A stretch of 64,000 nt of DNA from Clostridiales bacterium (GTDB taxonomy: Bacteria > Bacillota > Clostridia > Peptostreptococcales > Anaerovoracaceae), in the NCBI GenBank assembly GCA_015243575.1, contig CP042469.1, positions 2,632,929 to 2,696,928 of the forward strand, in the 5' to 3' direction. Within the stretch, counting starts at the first letter, position 1. The number at the start of each line of letters is the position of its first letter. Below the pieces are notes generated by a model. The model had not been told where the DNA came from. It made no database searches and saw only the letters and a program-made list of their open reading frames with translations. A program made the position numbers and the translations under genes. Positions 44,932-53,818 of the stretch are shown in pieces.

Positions 44932-46451
44932 GCGGTCGCCTCCTTCTCCATGGTGCCGCCGGTCATCAGCAATCCGATTTCTTCTTTCGATACGACAGAC
45001 GGATCGACGATGCCGGTAATTCGCCCATTACACAGAACCATAATGCGATCGCAAAGATCGATCAATACATCAAGATCTTCCCCGATGAAGAGTACGCCAA
45101 CTCCCTTTTCCTTCTGCTCATTCAGCAGGTCGTAGATTTTGTAGGACGCACCAATATCAAGTCCCCTTACCGGATATGCGGTAATGAGAACCTTGGGATC
45201 CGAGTCTATTTCTCTTCCCAAAAGAACCTTCTGAATGTTTCCTCCCGAAAGTTTTTTAACAGGAGAATGAATTCCCGGGGTTTGAATATCCAGCTTTTTT
45301 ACTATTTTGTTAGCCTTATCTACACAATCAGCACGTTTGAGAAATACACCCGGCTGATTTTGATAATCTTTTAGTATAATGTTATGAACAATATCCATCG
45401 AGCCTACAAGTCCCATGCCCAGACGGTCTTCCGGAATAAAGCCCATACGGATGCCAAGCCTTATGATATCTCGCGGTGTCTTTCCCACGATATTCTCTCC
45501 GTCGAAGAAGATCCTGCCTTTTTCAGCGTGGATCAGACCGGCAATGGTTTCGCACAGTTCCTTTTGTCCGCTGCCTGCAACACCAGCAACACCGAGAATT
45601 TCTCCCCCGAACAAAGTAAAAGACACGTCCTCAAGGGCATGCTTCTTCTCACTGTCTATCACCTGTACGCCATCAACATCAAGCAGCGTCTTTTTTTCTT
45701 CTAGTTTCTTCTTTTCGATGGCAAGATCCACCTTTTTCCCAACCATCATTTCAATGAGGTTTGGCACGGCTACGCCTGCGGTCTCCACAGTTTGTATGGA
45801 GCACCCTTTTCGGAGAACAGTAATCCTGTCACTAATCTCCATAACTTCATTGAGCTTGTGAGTGATGATGATCACTGCGCAGCCCTGTTCTTTCATATTT
45901 CGAATAATCCGGAAGAGCTTCTTGATTTCCTGCGGCGTAAGAACGGCAGTAGGCTCGTCCATGATTAGTATTTTCGCGCCTCGATATAAAACCTTAATAA
46001 TCTCCAATGTCTGCTTTTCTCCCACAGACATATCGTAAACCTTTTTATCCGGGTTGATATCCAGACCGTACTGATCGGATATTGCCTTTACCTTCTTGGT
46101 CAGTTCCCTGCCTTTCATAAAGAAACTGCCGCTCTGTCCCAGAACGATATTTTCCTTAGCGGTCAGAACATCGACCAATTTAAAATGCTGATGGATCATA
46201 CCGATCCCCAGCTTAATGGAATCCTTTGGTGAAGAAAAACGAACTTCCTGTCCCTGTATAAAAATAGAACCGCTGTCGGGGCTATAAATCCCCGACAGCA
46301 TATTCATCAAAGTGCTTTTTCCGGCCCCGTTTTCTCCCAGAAGGGCGTGGACCTCTCCGCTATATACAGTTAAGTTCACATCTTCGTTGGCTTTGATAAC
46401 CCCAAAGGTCTTGGAGATATTCTCCATTTGAATTGCAACATTTGATTGCAT
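44928..46451 (-). CDS. Nucleoside ABC transporter ATPase (NupO/YufO-like, two ABC domains)
   Basis: 507 residues with two ABC domains. Domain 1 has Walker A GENGAGKSTLMNML, signature SVGEKQTLEI and Walker B ILIMDEPTAVL. Domain 2 has VAGSGQKELCE in place of Walker A, signature LSGGNIQKVLLGRE, and TAYPVRGLDIG where Walker B would be, so it is probably non-catalytic. This matches the purine nucleoside or ribose type. Confidence 0.95.
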   Translation of the reverse strand: MQSNVAIQMENISKTFGVIKANEDVNLTVYSGEVHALLGENGAGKSTLMNMLSGIYSPDSGSIFIQGQEVRFSSPKDSIKLGIGMIHQHFKLVDVLTAKENIVLGQSGSFFMKGRELTKKVKAISDQYGLDINPDKKVYDMSVGEKQTLEIIKVLYRGAKILIMDEPTAVLTPQEIKKLFRIIRNMKEQGCAVIIITHKLNEVMEISDRITVLRKGCSIQTVETAGVAVPNLIEMMVGKKVDLAIEKKKLEEKKTLLDVDGVQVIDSEKKHALEDVSFTLFGGEILGVAGVAGSGQKELCETIAGLIHAEKGRIFFDGENIVGKTPRDIIRLGIRMGFIPEDRLGMGLVGSMDIVHNIILKDYQNQPGVFLKRADCVDKANKIVKKLDIQTPGIHSPVKKLSGGNIQKVLLGREIDSDPKVLITAYPVRGLDIGASYKIYDLLNEQKEKGVGVLFIGEDLDVLIDLCDRIMVLCNGRITGIVDPSVVSKEEIGLLMTGGTMEKEATA

Positions 46452-46499
46452 GTTAAGCCCTCCAGATGATTACGAGTGAACCGTTTATTTAGTTATGCC

Positions 46500-46518
46500 C
46501 GGCGTGTTTTCCACACCG
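46500..46518 (-). promoter_or_regulatory. Stem-loop between the binding protein and ATPase genes
   Basis: On the minus-strand RNA a 7-bp stem with one G-U pair closes a five-base loop in the 91-bp gap. Such hairpins often protect the binding-protein message and lower expression of the downstream transporter genes. No long T-run follows, so it is not a strong terminator. Confidence 0.4.
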
Positions 46519-46542
46519 ATGATTCTACTTAGTGTTTGTATC

Positions 46543-47655
46543 TTATTGGCTGGCTCCGGTTGCTCCTTCAACGAGGTAATCCATTGTCCAGATTCCCGCT
46601 CTGTCAAGAGTGGTTCCTTCAGGAACAACGATATTTCCTTTGTTGTCTTTGATCGGTCCGACGAAGATCGGGAATTCACCTGCTTCAATCTTAGTCTGAA
46701 CTTCCTTTACCTTGGCCTGTACGTCTGCAGGTACGAGATCAGACATGTCTGCAAGTCCTACATAACCGTCTTTCATTGTACCATAGTAGCTTTCCGGTTT
46801 CCAGGTTCCAGCCATGATTTCTTCGAATGTTTTGATAAAGAATGCTTCGTGCTTCCAGATCGGTGCTGTCAGGAATGCCTTTGGAGCAGCAGCTCTGCTG
46901 TCAAGATTGTATCCAATCGCGTATGCACCAGTAGCTTCAGCCGCAATCTGCGGTCCTGTTGTATCACAGTGCTGTTCCAGTACGTCACAGCCCTGAGCAA
47001 GCAGCGCTTCAGCAGCAGCTTTTTCGTTGGCAGCATCTACCCATGCATTGGTGTAAACAACTTTTACTTCAGCATTGGGGTTCACGGATCTTGCACCTAA
47101 TGTGAACGCATTGATTCCGATGAGAAGTTCTGTATAAGGGAACGCCGCTACATAACCGATTTTGTTTGACTTGGTCATGAGTCCTGCAACCATTCCTGCC
47201 AGATATCTTGGTTCTTCCATAGCACCAAAATAGTTTCCGAAGTTAGTATCATTCATCTTGTTTCCGGAGAAGTGGATGAATTTCACTTCCGGGTATTCGC
47301 CAGCAAGTTCTTCCAGCGCATCCATGAAGCCATAGCTTGTCCCTACAATAACGGTAGCGCCCTGATCGATCATGTTGATTGCTGCGCTCTTGACAGACTG
47401 TTTTTCTTCCGGAACAGATTCTGCCACCAGCGTTGCGACTTTACCGCCGAAGTAATCTTCCATTGCCTGTCTGCCTCTGTCCTGAGCCTCTGAGAAACCG
47501 CCGTCACTCTTTGGTCCAATATATATGAAACCAACGGTCAGTTCTGGTCCATCTGTCTTTCCGGGCTCCTCAGCAGATTCTTTCTTTCCGCCGCAGCCAG
47601 CTAAAGATGACATTACGAGAGCAAGTACAAGAAATAATGCTAAAAACTTTTTCAT
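46543..47655 (-). CDS. BMP-family nucleoside-binding lipoprotein
   Basis: 370 residues from ATG 47655, nine bases after GGAGGAG. A lipoprotein signal (MKKFLALFLVLALVMSSLAGC) with lipobox cysteine near residue 21 precedes the BMP/PnrA ligand-binding fold (VGFIYIGPKSDGGFSEAQDRGRQAMEDYFG, GATVIVGTSYGFMDALEELA). It is the receptor of the ABC system encoded downstream. The nearby xpt gene suggests purine nucleosides as ligand. Confidence 0.93.
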   Translation of the reverse strand: MKKFLALFLVLALVMSSLAGCGGKKESAEEPGKTDGPELTVGFIYIGPKSDGGFSEAQDRGRQAMEDYFGGKVATLVAESVPEEKQSVKSAAINMIDQGATVIVGTSYGFMDALEELAGEYPEVKFIHFSGNKMNDTNFGNYFGAMEEPRYLAGMVAGLMTKSNKIGYVAAFPYTELLIGINAFTLGARSVNPNAEVKVVYTNAWVDAANEKAAAEALLAQGCDVLEQHCDTTGPQIAAEATGAYAIGYNLDSRAAAPKAFLTAPIWKHEAFFIKTFEEIMAGTWKPESYYGTMKDGYVGLADMSDLVPADVQAKVKEVQTKIEAGEFPIFVGPIKDNKGNIVVPEGTTLDRAGIWTMDYLVEGATGASQ

Positions 47656-47758
47656 AACTTCATTCTCCTCCATAATCCTTGTTAGCCTCGGTTGCTTTTA
47701 CAAACCGTGTTATACTTTGTCAGCCGATGCTATTTAACAAGTGAAATAATTATAATAT

Positions 47759-47788
47759 ATTATAACCACGTCATTTCCCCTACGTAAA
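47759..47788 (-). promoter_or_regulatory. Promoter of the nucleoside ABC operon
   Basis: On the minus strand TTTACG (47788-47783), 18-bp spacer and TATAAT (47764-47759), about 105 bp before the lipoprotein start. A short stem TTCCTC/GGGGAA with an eight-base loop overlaps the -35 region; no known aptamer is recognised. Confidence 0.55.
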
Positions 47789-47868
47789 GAGGAATCCGGT
47801 AATTATCTTTATTATTTCGGAAAATAAATGTTTATAGTTCGTGTTATGCCGAACATCCACGCATCATA

Positions 47869-48453
47869 TTATTTGAGTCGTTCGGAAAATGTAATCTCGC
47901 CATCTTTGATTGCTTCAATCACCGCGAGTGATTCGACACGAATATCCAGATCACGAAGACGCTTGCTGCCACCTTGAAACTGCTTTTCGATCACCGAACC
48001 CACACCGGCCAAGCTAGCACCTGCTTGCTCCACTAGATTGGAAAGGCCTAAGGCCGCTTCTCCGTGAGCGAGAAAGTCATCGATGATCAAAACCTTATCT
48101 TCTTCTTTGAGAAACTTCTCCGAAACCCTGACCACGGAGGTAGTTCCTTTTGTAAAGGATTTGACCTCAGCGCCGTAAAAGCCTTCCGTCATTGTACTCG
48201 GAGCAGCCTTTTTCGCAAAAACAACAGGAATATTTCCAAAATGTCTGGCTACCATGCAGGCTACTGCAATACCGGAAGCTTCAACGGTAAGAATCTTCGT
48301 CACTTCACAGTCCCGGAACCGCTCTGCAAATTCCTGGCCGATCTGGTCGAGAAGCTCAACGTCGATCTGATGGTTTAAAAAGGAGTCTACTTTTACGATT
48401 TCCGTTCCGATCGCAACTCCGTCTGCTACAATTCTGTCCTTAAGAATCTTCAT
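47869..48453 (-). CDS. xpt: Xanthine phosphoribosyltransferase
   Basis: 194 residues. The PRPP-binding loop is in KVLIIDDFLAHGEAALGL and the family start is MKILKDRIVADGVAIGTEIVKVDSFLNHQIDVELL. It converts xanthine and PRPP to XMP in purine salvage. It is 213 bp upstream of the lipoprotein gene on the same strand, so uptake and salvage are linked. Confidence 0.95.
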   Translation of the reverse strand: MKILKDRIVADGVAIGTEIVKVDSFLNHQIDVELLDQIGQEFAERFRDCEVTKILTVEASGIAVACMVARHFGNIPVVFAKKAAPSTMTEGFYGAEVKSFTKGTTSVVRVSEKFLKEEDKVLIIDDFLAHGEAALGLSNLVEQAGASLAGVGSVIEKQFQGGSKRLRDLDIRVESLAVIEAIKDGEITFSERLK

Positions 48454-48829
48454 TTATTCCTCCAAGCGTTCCATTCCGCTGCCATTCTATAAAGTCTGCT
48501 TCTCATCCTTTGTCAAAGAAGAGTATCTGCCAATAAAAACACCAAATACATTCTACAGAATTCGACTTTCAAAATCAAGGATAATGTCAGATTCGGATGA
48601 ATGTATTTTTTTCACCAATTTCAATCCTGCTGCTTCTTTCTTAAATTGATTCCTCATTTATCATATTTTATTGAATTGTCATGAATATCTTTTTCCAGGA
48701 AGGGTAGAAAATAATCAGAGTAAGAGGAAAACTTACCTTATAAAATATACGTCTATGCCATACGTTATAATAGGACACGATGGAAAACCGTGTTCATTAC
48801 CATAAAATAAATAACAGGAGGGAACGATT
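48454..48829. other. Gap between xpt and ferritin: divergent promoters, no gene
   Basis: The 376-bp stretch holds the xpt promoter (48550-48578, minus) and, near 48763-48770, a TATAAT that may be the -10 of ferritin with no good -35. I looked for a purine riboswitch in front of xpt and did not see its conserved core. No open frame is supported. Confidence 0.6.
48550..48578 (-). promoter_or_regulatory. Sigma-A promoter of xpt
   Basis: TTGATT (48578-48573), 17-bp spacer and TAGAAT (48555-48550) on the minus strand. The leader of about 90 nt ends in TTGGAGGAATAA before the ATG at 48453. Confidence 0.65.
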
Positions 48830-49345
48830 ATGTTATCAAAAGAAGTAACGAAGCTCTTAAACGAGCAAATCAACAAAGAGTTTTATTCAGCCTATTTGTA
48901 TTTAGATATGTCAAACTACTATGATCTGAAAAATCTCAACGGCTTCTCCAACTGGTTCAAGGTTCAGGCTCAGGAAGAGCGAGATCATGCACTGCTTTTC
49001 ATGAACTATCTACAGAATAATAATGAAGAGATAAAGCTGACGGCCATTGCCGCACCTGATCAAGCCTATAGTGATTTCAAAGCACCGCTTGAAGAGTCAC
49101 TGCGGCATGAGAGAATGGTAACCGCCTCCATCTACAATATATACGAGGAAGCAACGAAGCAGAGGGATTTCCGGACACTTCAGTTTTTAAACTGGTTTGT
49201 CACAGAGCAAGGAGAAGAAGAGAAGAATGCAGAAGATTTGATCGACCGCTATGAACTCTTCGGCTACGATGCAAAGAGCCTGTACTTACTGGATGCAGAA
49301 CTGGCTGCAAGAGTCTATGCAGCACCCACTTTGGTTTTGGACTAA
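48830..49345 (+). CDS. ftnA: Ferritin (iron storage)
   Basis: 171 residues with ferroxidase-centre residues in INKEFYSAYLYLDMSNYY (E17 area), AQEERDHALLFMNYL (EExxH) and FVTEQGEEEKN. This is a non-haem bacterial ferritin that oxidises and stores iron and limits oxidative damage. It stands alone with its own terminator. The ribosome site is GGAGGG. Confidence 0.96.
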   Translation: MLSKEVTKLLNEQINKEFYSAYLYLDMSNYYDLKNLNGFSNWFKVQAQEERDHALLFMNYLQNNNEEIKLTAIAAPDQAYSDFKAPLEESLRHERMVTASIYNIYEEATKQRDFRTLQFLNWFVTEQGEEEKNAEDLIDRYELFGYDAKSLYLLDAELAARVYAAPTLVLD

Positions 49346-49395
49346 AACGACGCAGTTCAGGTTCCTGCCTATTGTTGGCCGAGCCTGATTATAAT

Positions 49396-49435
49396 AAGCT
49401 CCGCAAGCATGGAAACATGCTGCGGAGCTTTATTA
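49396..49435 (+). terminator. Terminator after ferritin
   Basis: AAGCTCCGC, a bulged A, AGCATG, GAAA loop, CATGCT and GCGGAGCTT, followed by TATTA (49396-49435). A long stable stem-loop 50 bp after the ferritin stop. Confidence 0.85.
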
Positions 49436-49502
49436 ATCCCATTAACAGTTATGTCTGCCTCTTCATTCGGTTAATCATCTCTTTCAGTTAAGCGTACTGT
49501 AT

Positions 49503-51128
49503 TCAATTCAGAATACCTTTGCAGGCGGTTCCCGTAGACGTATTATAGAAATAGATGGTCTTACCGACAATGTCAACGTCTCCGATCTGTGCTGTATCCG
49601 AGGTCTTGAAAACAACATTGCCTGCCTTGTCAAAGACCATGATCCGGTACTTTGAAAGCTCTGTTTCTTGAAAGGTACAAATCAGATACTCATCTATATT
49701 TCCTGAAAGCTTCACTCCCTCCAGCGCTGCTCCAAAGTTTAAATTCACTCCTTCACCGCTGTAGAGATTATGATTCAGCCCATCCTGCCAGTAAACGATT
49801 CCTCCAAGAACGGCAAACTTCTCAGCGTAGTTGGGCAGCTGGACCATCTGCCTGACAAACTCCTCACTGCCATCTTTCAATGAAATCTTATAGAGAGCGC
49901 CTTGGTGCTGATAATATAAATAGTCCCCTTCTTTCTGAAAGCTCAGCGCTTCATACCTGCTCATGCGAACCGTTTCATTTGTCTTGATATTCACACGGTA
50001 AATTCCGTTTGTTTCTTCCTTAGTTCCGTTCATGTAAAACCCAAGAATGTAAAGATATTCTCCGTCAAGATAAACGTCGTCTGACCCGCTTCCCCCGCTG
50101 CTGTCCGCACTGACAACCCATGCCCATCCATAGAGATAATCTGGATTCCCAATGGGCTTAGGTTCTCCGTCTCCGATGGCAATGAATAAATTCCCCGGCC
50201 CCGGCGCGCCTCCTGTCCAATAAGAAACTCGTTTCTCACCAAAAGTCTTGGATCGTGTATAGCTGTTTTGCAGCACAGCAGTACTTCCATCATCGTTGAG
50301 CTGGATTAAATGGTCCGATCCCATAGTAGCTCCGCCCTGATGGTAAAACAAATATGCCGTTCCCTTTTCAACGTATAAATTTCCGTATACAAATTCCCCC
50401 TGACCATAACTCCAGATGGGAAGCTGATAAATCGTCTTTGTCTTAACCGGTTCCGAAAGACTCACCTGAACGATCTGTCCTTTCGTGTCCTCATAATATG
50501 CGGCCGTTTTGGTTATCGTTGCATTTTCTGGAATGCCCTTGTTGTTCTTTTTAGCATTTTTGCCTGCGAAATTAATTTGCGCTAAGGTTACATTATCTGA
50601 ATTGATAACCAAGCCGTCCTTTGCGTCGAATCGGTAGTCCCATCCGAATTCATTGACCCCAAACTCCCAGGTCATAGGAAAATAAGTAATATCACGGAAG
50701 GAGAGAAGCGGATATTTTAATTTGCTGTTATCGACTGTATTTCCGTTGACTTTGATGGGAAATACAGGGATGCTTGCCTGATACGATCCCTTATTTGTCA
50801 CTGCTGAAGCATAGGGCAGATATGCTGCCGTGATACCTGTTTTTTCTACAATGAGTCCATCCTTATTCCCCTTCCATTGTGTTTCCAGTCCTAGAAAACG
50901 GCAGCCGCTATAGGTCATAGGGAAATAAGTGATCCCTTCATATACGATGAAGGGATATTTACTTTTTTTATAATCAACTGTAGTTCCGTTTACAGTAACC
51001 GGATATCCCGGAAGTGTTATCGTTACTTTTTTTTCAGCTGTTGCCCCAAAAACTGGTTGGGATATGCAGACTGCAATCGTGATAACAATCAGCAGCCACA
51101 CCTGCCGTCTCACTCTGATTCTACTCAT
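49503..51128 (-). CDS. Secreted protein with two stalk-type domains and a DUF5050-like propeller
   Basis: 541 residues from ATG 51128 (GGAGGAG upstream). A signal peptide (about 1-30, ending PVFGA) is followed by two copies of a copper-amine-oxidase N-terminal-like motif (VNGTTVDYKKSKYPFIVYEGITYFPMTYSG and VNGNTVDNSKLKYPLLSFRDITYFPMTWEF). The rest (about 215-541) consists of repeated blades with IYRVNIKTNETVRMS, LYKISLKDGSEEFV and similar, as in DUF5050 beta-propellers. It is probably cell-surface; function unknown. It follows the next stalk-domain gene on the same strand. Confidence 0.75.
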   Translation of the reverse strand: MSRIRVRRQVWLLIVITIAVCISQPVFGATAEKKVTITLPGYPVTVNGTTVDYKKSKYPFIVYEGITYFPMTYSGCRFLGLETQWKGNKDGLIVEKTGITAAYLPYASAVTNKGSYQASIPVFPIKVNGNTVDNSKLKYPLLSFRDITYFPMTWEFGVNEFGWDYRFDAKDGLVINSDNVTLAQINFAGKNAKKNNKGIPENATITKTAAYYEDTKGQIVQVSLSEPVKTKTIYQLPIWSYGQGEFVYGNLYVEKGTAYLFYHQGGATMGSDHLIQLNDDGSTAVLQNSYTRSKTFGEKRVSYWTGGAPGPGNLFIAIGDGEPKPIGNPDYLYGWAWVVSADSSGGSGSDDVYLDGEYLYILGFYMNGTKEETNGIYRVNIKTNETVRMSRYEALSFQKEGDYLYYQHQGALYKISLKDGSEEFVRQMVQLPNYAEKFAVLGGIVYWQDGLNHNLYSGEGVNLNFGAALEGVKLSGNIDEYLICTFQETELSKYRIMVFDKAGNVVFKTSDTAQIGDVDIVGKTIYFYNTSTGTACKGILN

Positions 51129-51244
51129 ACGCTCCTCCACAAAGCGTCCGCGGGCGCAGACACTCTTCTCCTTTAAGGTATACCCTTACGGCATACCCCT
51201 CATTGATCAACTTCCGCCGCAGATTTCCTGCAGCGGCACAACGA

Positions 51245-52516
51245 TTAATCCTTATAAATAGAAATAGATCCGTCAGCCTCCTGATGCAGATAAGAAGGAA
51301 TGCAGTCTACCGTTCCATAATGCATTCCAAATGCACCCACTTCGGGTCTCCAAAGGTGATAAAGGGGGTAGGTGTCAAAATCTTGATACTTGTTATCATT
51401 TGCATTGGTTTCTATGCTGGCAGCCGAATCCGTATTCCACCCTTTTGTGACTTGCAATGCCCTGATTTTCGCTCCTTCTGATTGAGAAAAACAGTTGGTA
51501 CCATCAAAGGGATTTGACATTGCCATGGCAATTACGGCTTTTGCTGATGTGCTGCTGAAATCCATAACCGCAGAAGGCTTCCTGACCACTTCTCTTCCGT
51601 CAAGGTCAATGACAAGATCCACCTGTTCAGATGATACGCACTCACTGTAGAACCGAATCCTATGGGTGGAACCCTGCTCTAAAAGAATATTCTGACCCCA
51701 GCGCCATTCACTTCCCTGCCGTAAAAACACAGTCCATCGGTTATACCCCGGATGTGACGGGTCTTCGATAAACTGAAATCCACCCTCCGCATTCCCGCCA
51801 TCTCCTTCCCAGTCAAAGCCAAAGTAGACATAGGGGCAGTCTCCTTTTTCAGCCAGTGAAACTTTCGGCAATGTTACTTCCGCTTGAATTCCTGTAAAGC
51901 CATTAAAGCCCAGCTGCTTTCTGGAAAAAATACCGGTCGTGCCACCATTGATATTAAGAGGTGTGAGATTTTGATTTGAGTAAGAATTCGCTGTAACCAA
52001 ACGTGTTTTGCTGTCCCAGCTGACTTGATATCCATAAGCTTCAAAAACTGTGCGGAGCGGCAGGTAAACTCGATCTGCTTTTATTACTGCTGGAGCAGAC
52101 GTGTTCACTTTTTTTCCATTCAAATCGATTTCGTTTTTTCCAACAGGTATGGTAACCTTTGTGTTACCCTTCCAAGTGATTACGGTCTTTGTTTCGTCAT
52201 CCCAGCTTACCTCACAGCCAATGGCGCCAAGGCAGGCACGGACGGGCAGCATGGTGCTGCCTGTATCGGAGAGGTATGGGAACCCGGATTTTTCATTGAA
52301 TTCCACTGGTTTCCCGTCTACAACAACGCCAGGCGCTGCTTCCCCAATGCCCGCAGATTGAGCGCCAGCCCTTTCCGTTCCAATCCCCAGAGATTCTGCT
52401 TTAGCCCTTTCCGTTCCAATCCCCAGAAATTCTGCTCCAGCCCAGGCTTCCCCTCCAAGCGAGGCAAAAAAAAGAATGCCTGTTACAGCAACCAATAAAA
52501 GTCTTCTCAATATCAT
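51245..52516 (-). CDS. Secreted stalk-domain protein with a lectin-like C-terminal part
   Basis: 423 residues from ATG 52516; an ATG seven codons earlier lacks a ribosome site. Signal peptide (MILRRLLLVAVTGILFFASLG) ends near AWA. Two and a half 12-residue repeats (LGIGTERA-AES type) follow. Then comes a copper-amine-oxidase N-terminal stalk domain (VDGKPVEFNEKSGFPYLS, MLPVRACLGAIGCEVSWDDETKTVITW, YLPLRTVFEAYGYQVSWD). The C-terminal 230 residues look like a beta-sandwich. Likely a surface protein; ligand unknown. Confidence 0.75.
   Translation of the reverse strand: MILRRLLLVAVTGILFFASLGGEAWAGAEFLGIGTERAKAESLGIGTERAGAQSAGIGEAAPGVVVDGKPVEFNEKSGFPYLSDTGSTMLPVRACLGAIGCEVSWDDETKTVITWKGNTKVTIPVGKNEIDLNGKKVNTSAPAVIKADRVYLPLRTVFEAYGYQVSWDSKTRLVTANSYSNQNLTPLNINGGTTGIFSRKQLGFNGFTGIQAEVTLPKVSLAEKGDCPYVYFGFDWEGDGGNAEGGFQFIEDPSHPGYNRWTVFLRQGSEWRWGQNILLEQGSTHRIRFYSECVSSEQVDLVIDLDGREVVRKPSAVMDFSSTSAKAVIAMAMSNPFDGTNCFSQSEGAKIRALQVTKGWNTDSAASIETNANDNKYQDFDTYPLYHLWRPEVGAFGMHYGTVDCIPSYLHQEADGSISIYKD
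52367..52438. repeat. 36-bp tandem repeat inside the stalk-domain gene
   Basis: Two nearly identical 36-bp units (starting 52367 and 52403, plus strand) encode the 12-residue repeats just after the signal peptide, with a third diverged copy. Copy number can change by slippage without shifting the frame. Confidence 0.8.
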
Positions 52517-52712
52517 CCCCCCAAATCCCCTTGCCATTTCGTTATTTGTCCTGCGAAGTGTTTCCGCTGACTTGTCACGGTTATCATATCAAGATAAGGG
52601 TCTCATCTCAATAGTCTCGCTGCTTTCGTAACGAAAATGTAAAGAATAGAGGCAGCCACTTGCATAATAAGAGAAAATCTCATGATGACAGGGAAAGGGG
52701 GTGCGTCAGGAC

Positions 52713-52779
52713 GAAAAAAGGGTGTCTCAAGACATTGGATTTATTTCGTAGAATCCGACTGTCGTATTGAGGCACACCC
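52713..52779 (-). terminator. Terminator of the hemerythrin-cheX operon
   Basis: GGGTGTxxCTCAA pairs with TTGAGACACCC around a long loop (52720-52779), followed on the minus strand by TTTTTT. It is 32 bp after the cheX stop. Confidence 0.75.
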
Positions 52780-52810
52780 ATTTATAATACGTCCATTTTT
52801 ATTTAATAAA

Positions 52811-53275
52811 TCAATTCATTTTAAGCTGAAGTTTAATGTCCACCACACCGATTTCTGAGTCCAGCTTCGTGGAGAATATGTATGTTGTTTCATCGCCGGC
52901 CATTTCGCCACTGACTTCATTAACCTTTGGCGGAAGAATATCGCAGATTACATTATGAGTAGAGAGGTCGGTCACCGCGTTTCCGCTGATAATATTTGCA
53001 ATTTCTCCAAGTGCAGAGGTTACAAATTCGTCGATCTCCGTAAATTCCATTCCACTCATCAACTTTACAATTTCTAGACTTGTCTCCGATGGGAAGCGAT
53101 ATTGTATTTCACCGCTGAGATCCCCGGTAAGACCTATTGCAACCCCTACCTGATCATTGTTTTCAGCTTCAGTGTTTTCGTTTTGATTCGCAGCCTCCAA
53201 CGTGTCTATATCGAGCAGAAGTTTGAGCGTCTGACGTGCTGCATCTGTAAATGGCACAAGATAATCTTTACTCAT
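52811..53275 (-). CDS. cheX: CheX/CheC-type CheY-P phosphatase
   Basis: 154 residues from ATG 53275 (MSKDYLVPFTDAARQTL); the longer frame upstream is hemerythrin read in another frame. The CheX active-site pattern is in ALGEIANIISGNAVTDLS (E and N), with SGEIQYRFPSETSLEIVKLMSGM before it. CheX removes phosphate from CheY-P. It overlaps the hemerythrin gene by 8 bp and is far from the other chemotaxis genes. Confidence 0.88.
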   Translation of the reverse strand: MSKDYLVPFTDAARQTLKLLLDIDTLEAANQNENTEAENNDQVGVAIGLTGDLSGEIQYRFPSETSLEIVKLMSGMEFTEIDEFVTSALGEIANIISGNAVTDLSTHNVICDILPPKVNEVSGEMAGDETTYIFSTKLDSEIGVVDIKLQLKMN

Positions 53276-53693
53276 TTTGCTCAGCCTCCTTTTTTCTTGC
53301 ATAGTTGGCAATCTTCTGATCATCCGCAGCAACATGATTGATCAGCCAAGCGAGAAGCTTTCCCGCAAACTGCTGAATCAAAACTTCCTCATATCCCGTT
53401 TTCTCATACTGCTCGGAAACAGTTCCTACATATGCCACCATATCATTATGTACCTTTTTATGTGCTGCTGCTTCAGGGTAACCAATTTCAGCCTGATACG
53501 CTTCTTCATCTTGAAAATGGATTACGACGTAGTCCTTCATAAAGGAAAGTGTCTCGTTTACCTGGCTAACCTTTTCGCTCCATTCCTTATCTGAGCGAAG
53601 GGTTTCGACAAAGGCAGTAACACGAGCAAAAAGCTCTTCGTGCTGGGTGTCAATCTCCGGAACGCCCACATTGTACTTTTCTCTCCAAATCAT
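53268..53693 (-). CDS. Bacteriohemerythrin
   Basis: 141 residues with all di-iron ligands of the family: IDTQHEELF, HFQDEEAYQ (H and E), HKKVHNDM (two H) and INHVAADDQKI (H and D). It binds oxygen reversibly and may store or sense it. Being co-transcribed with cheX suggests a link between oxygen and motility. Confidence 0.93.
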   Translation of the reverse strand: MIWREKYNVGVPEIDTQHEELFARVTAFVETLRSDKEWSEKVSQVNETLSFMKDYVVIHFQDEEAYQAEIGYPEAAAHKKVHNDMVAYVGTVSEQYEKTGYEEVLIQQFAGKLLAWLINHVAADDQKIANYARKKEAEQNE

Positions 53694-53778
53694 TTTTCGG
53701 TCCCTTTCTGTACAGAATATTTTTCTTATTCTATCATATATACACAGAAAATGACATTTTAAAACAAGATTCTACAAA

Positions 53779-53814
53779 GAAAAAATCCGCCGAGCTTTGA
53801 TATTTCTCGGCGGA
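53779..53814 (-). terminator. Terminator after the DUF3892 gene
   Basis: TCCGCCGAG (53786-53794) pairs with CTCGGCGGA (53806-53814), loop of 11, followed on the minus strand by TTTTTTC. Confidence 0.85.
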
Positions 53815-53818
53815 GTGG

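Noticed and set aside
48454-48600. A purine riboswitch before xpt
   Set aside because: Neither the GTTTCTAC-type nor the ACCGTAAATGGT-type core is present on the minus strand; the 90-nt leader has no matching three-way junction.
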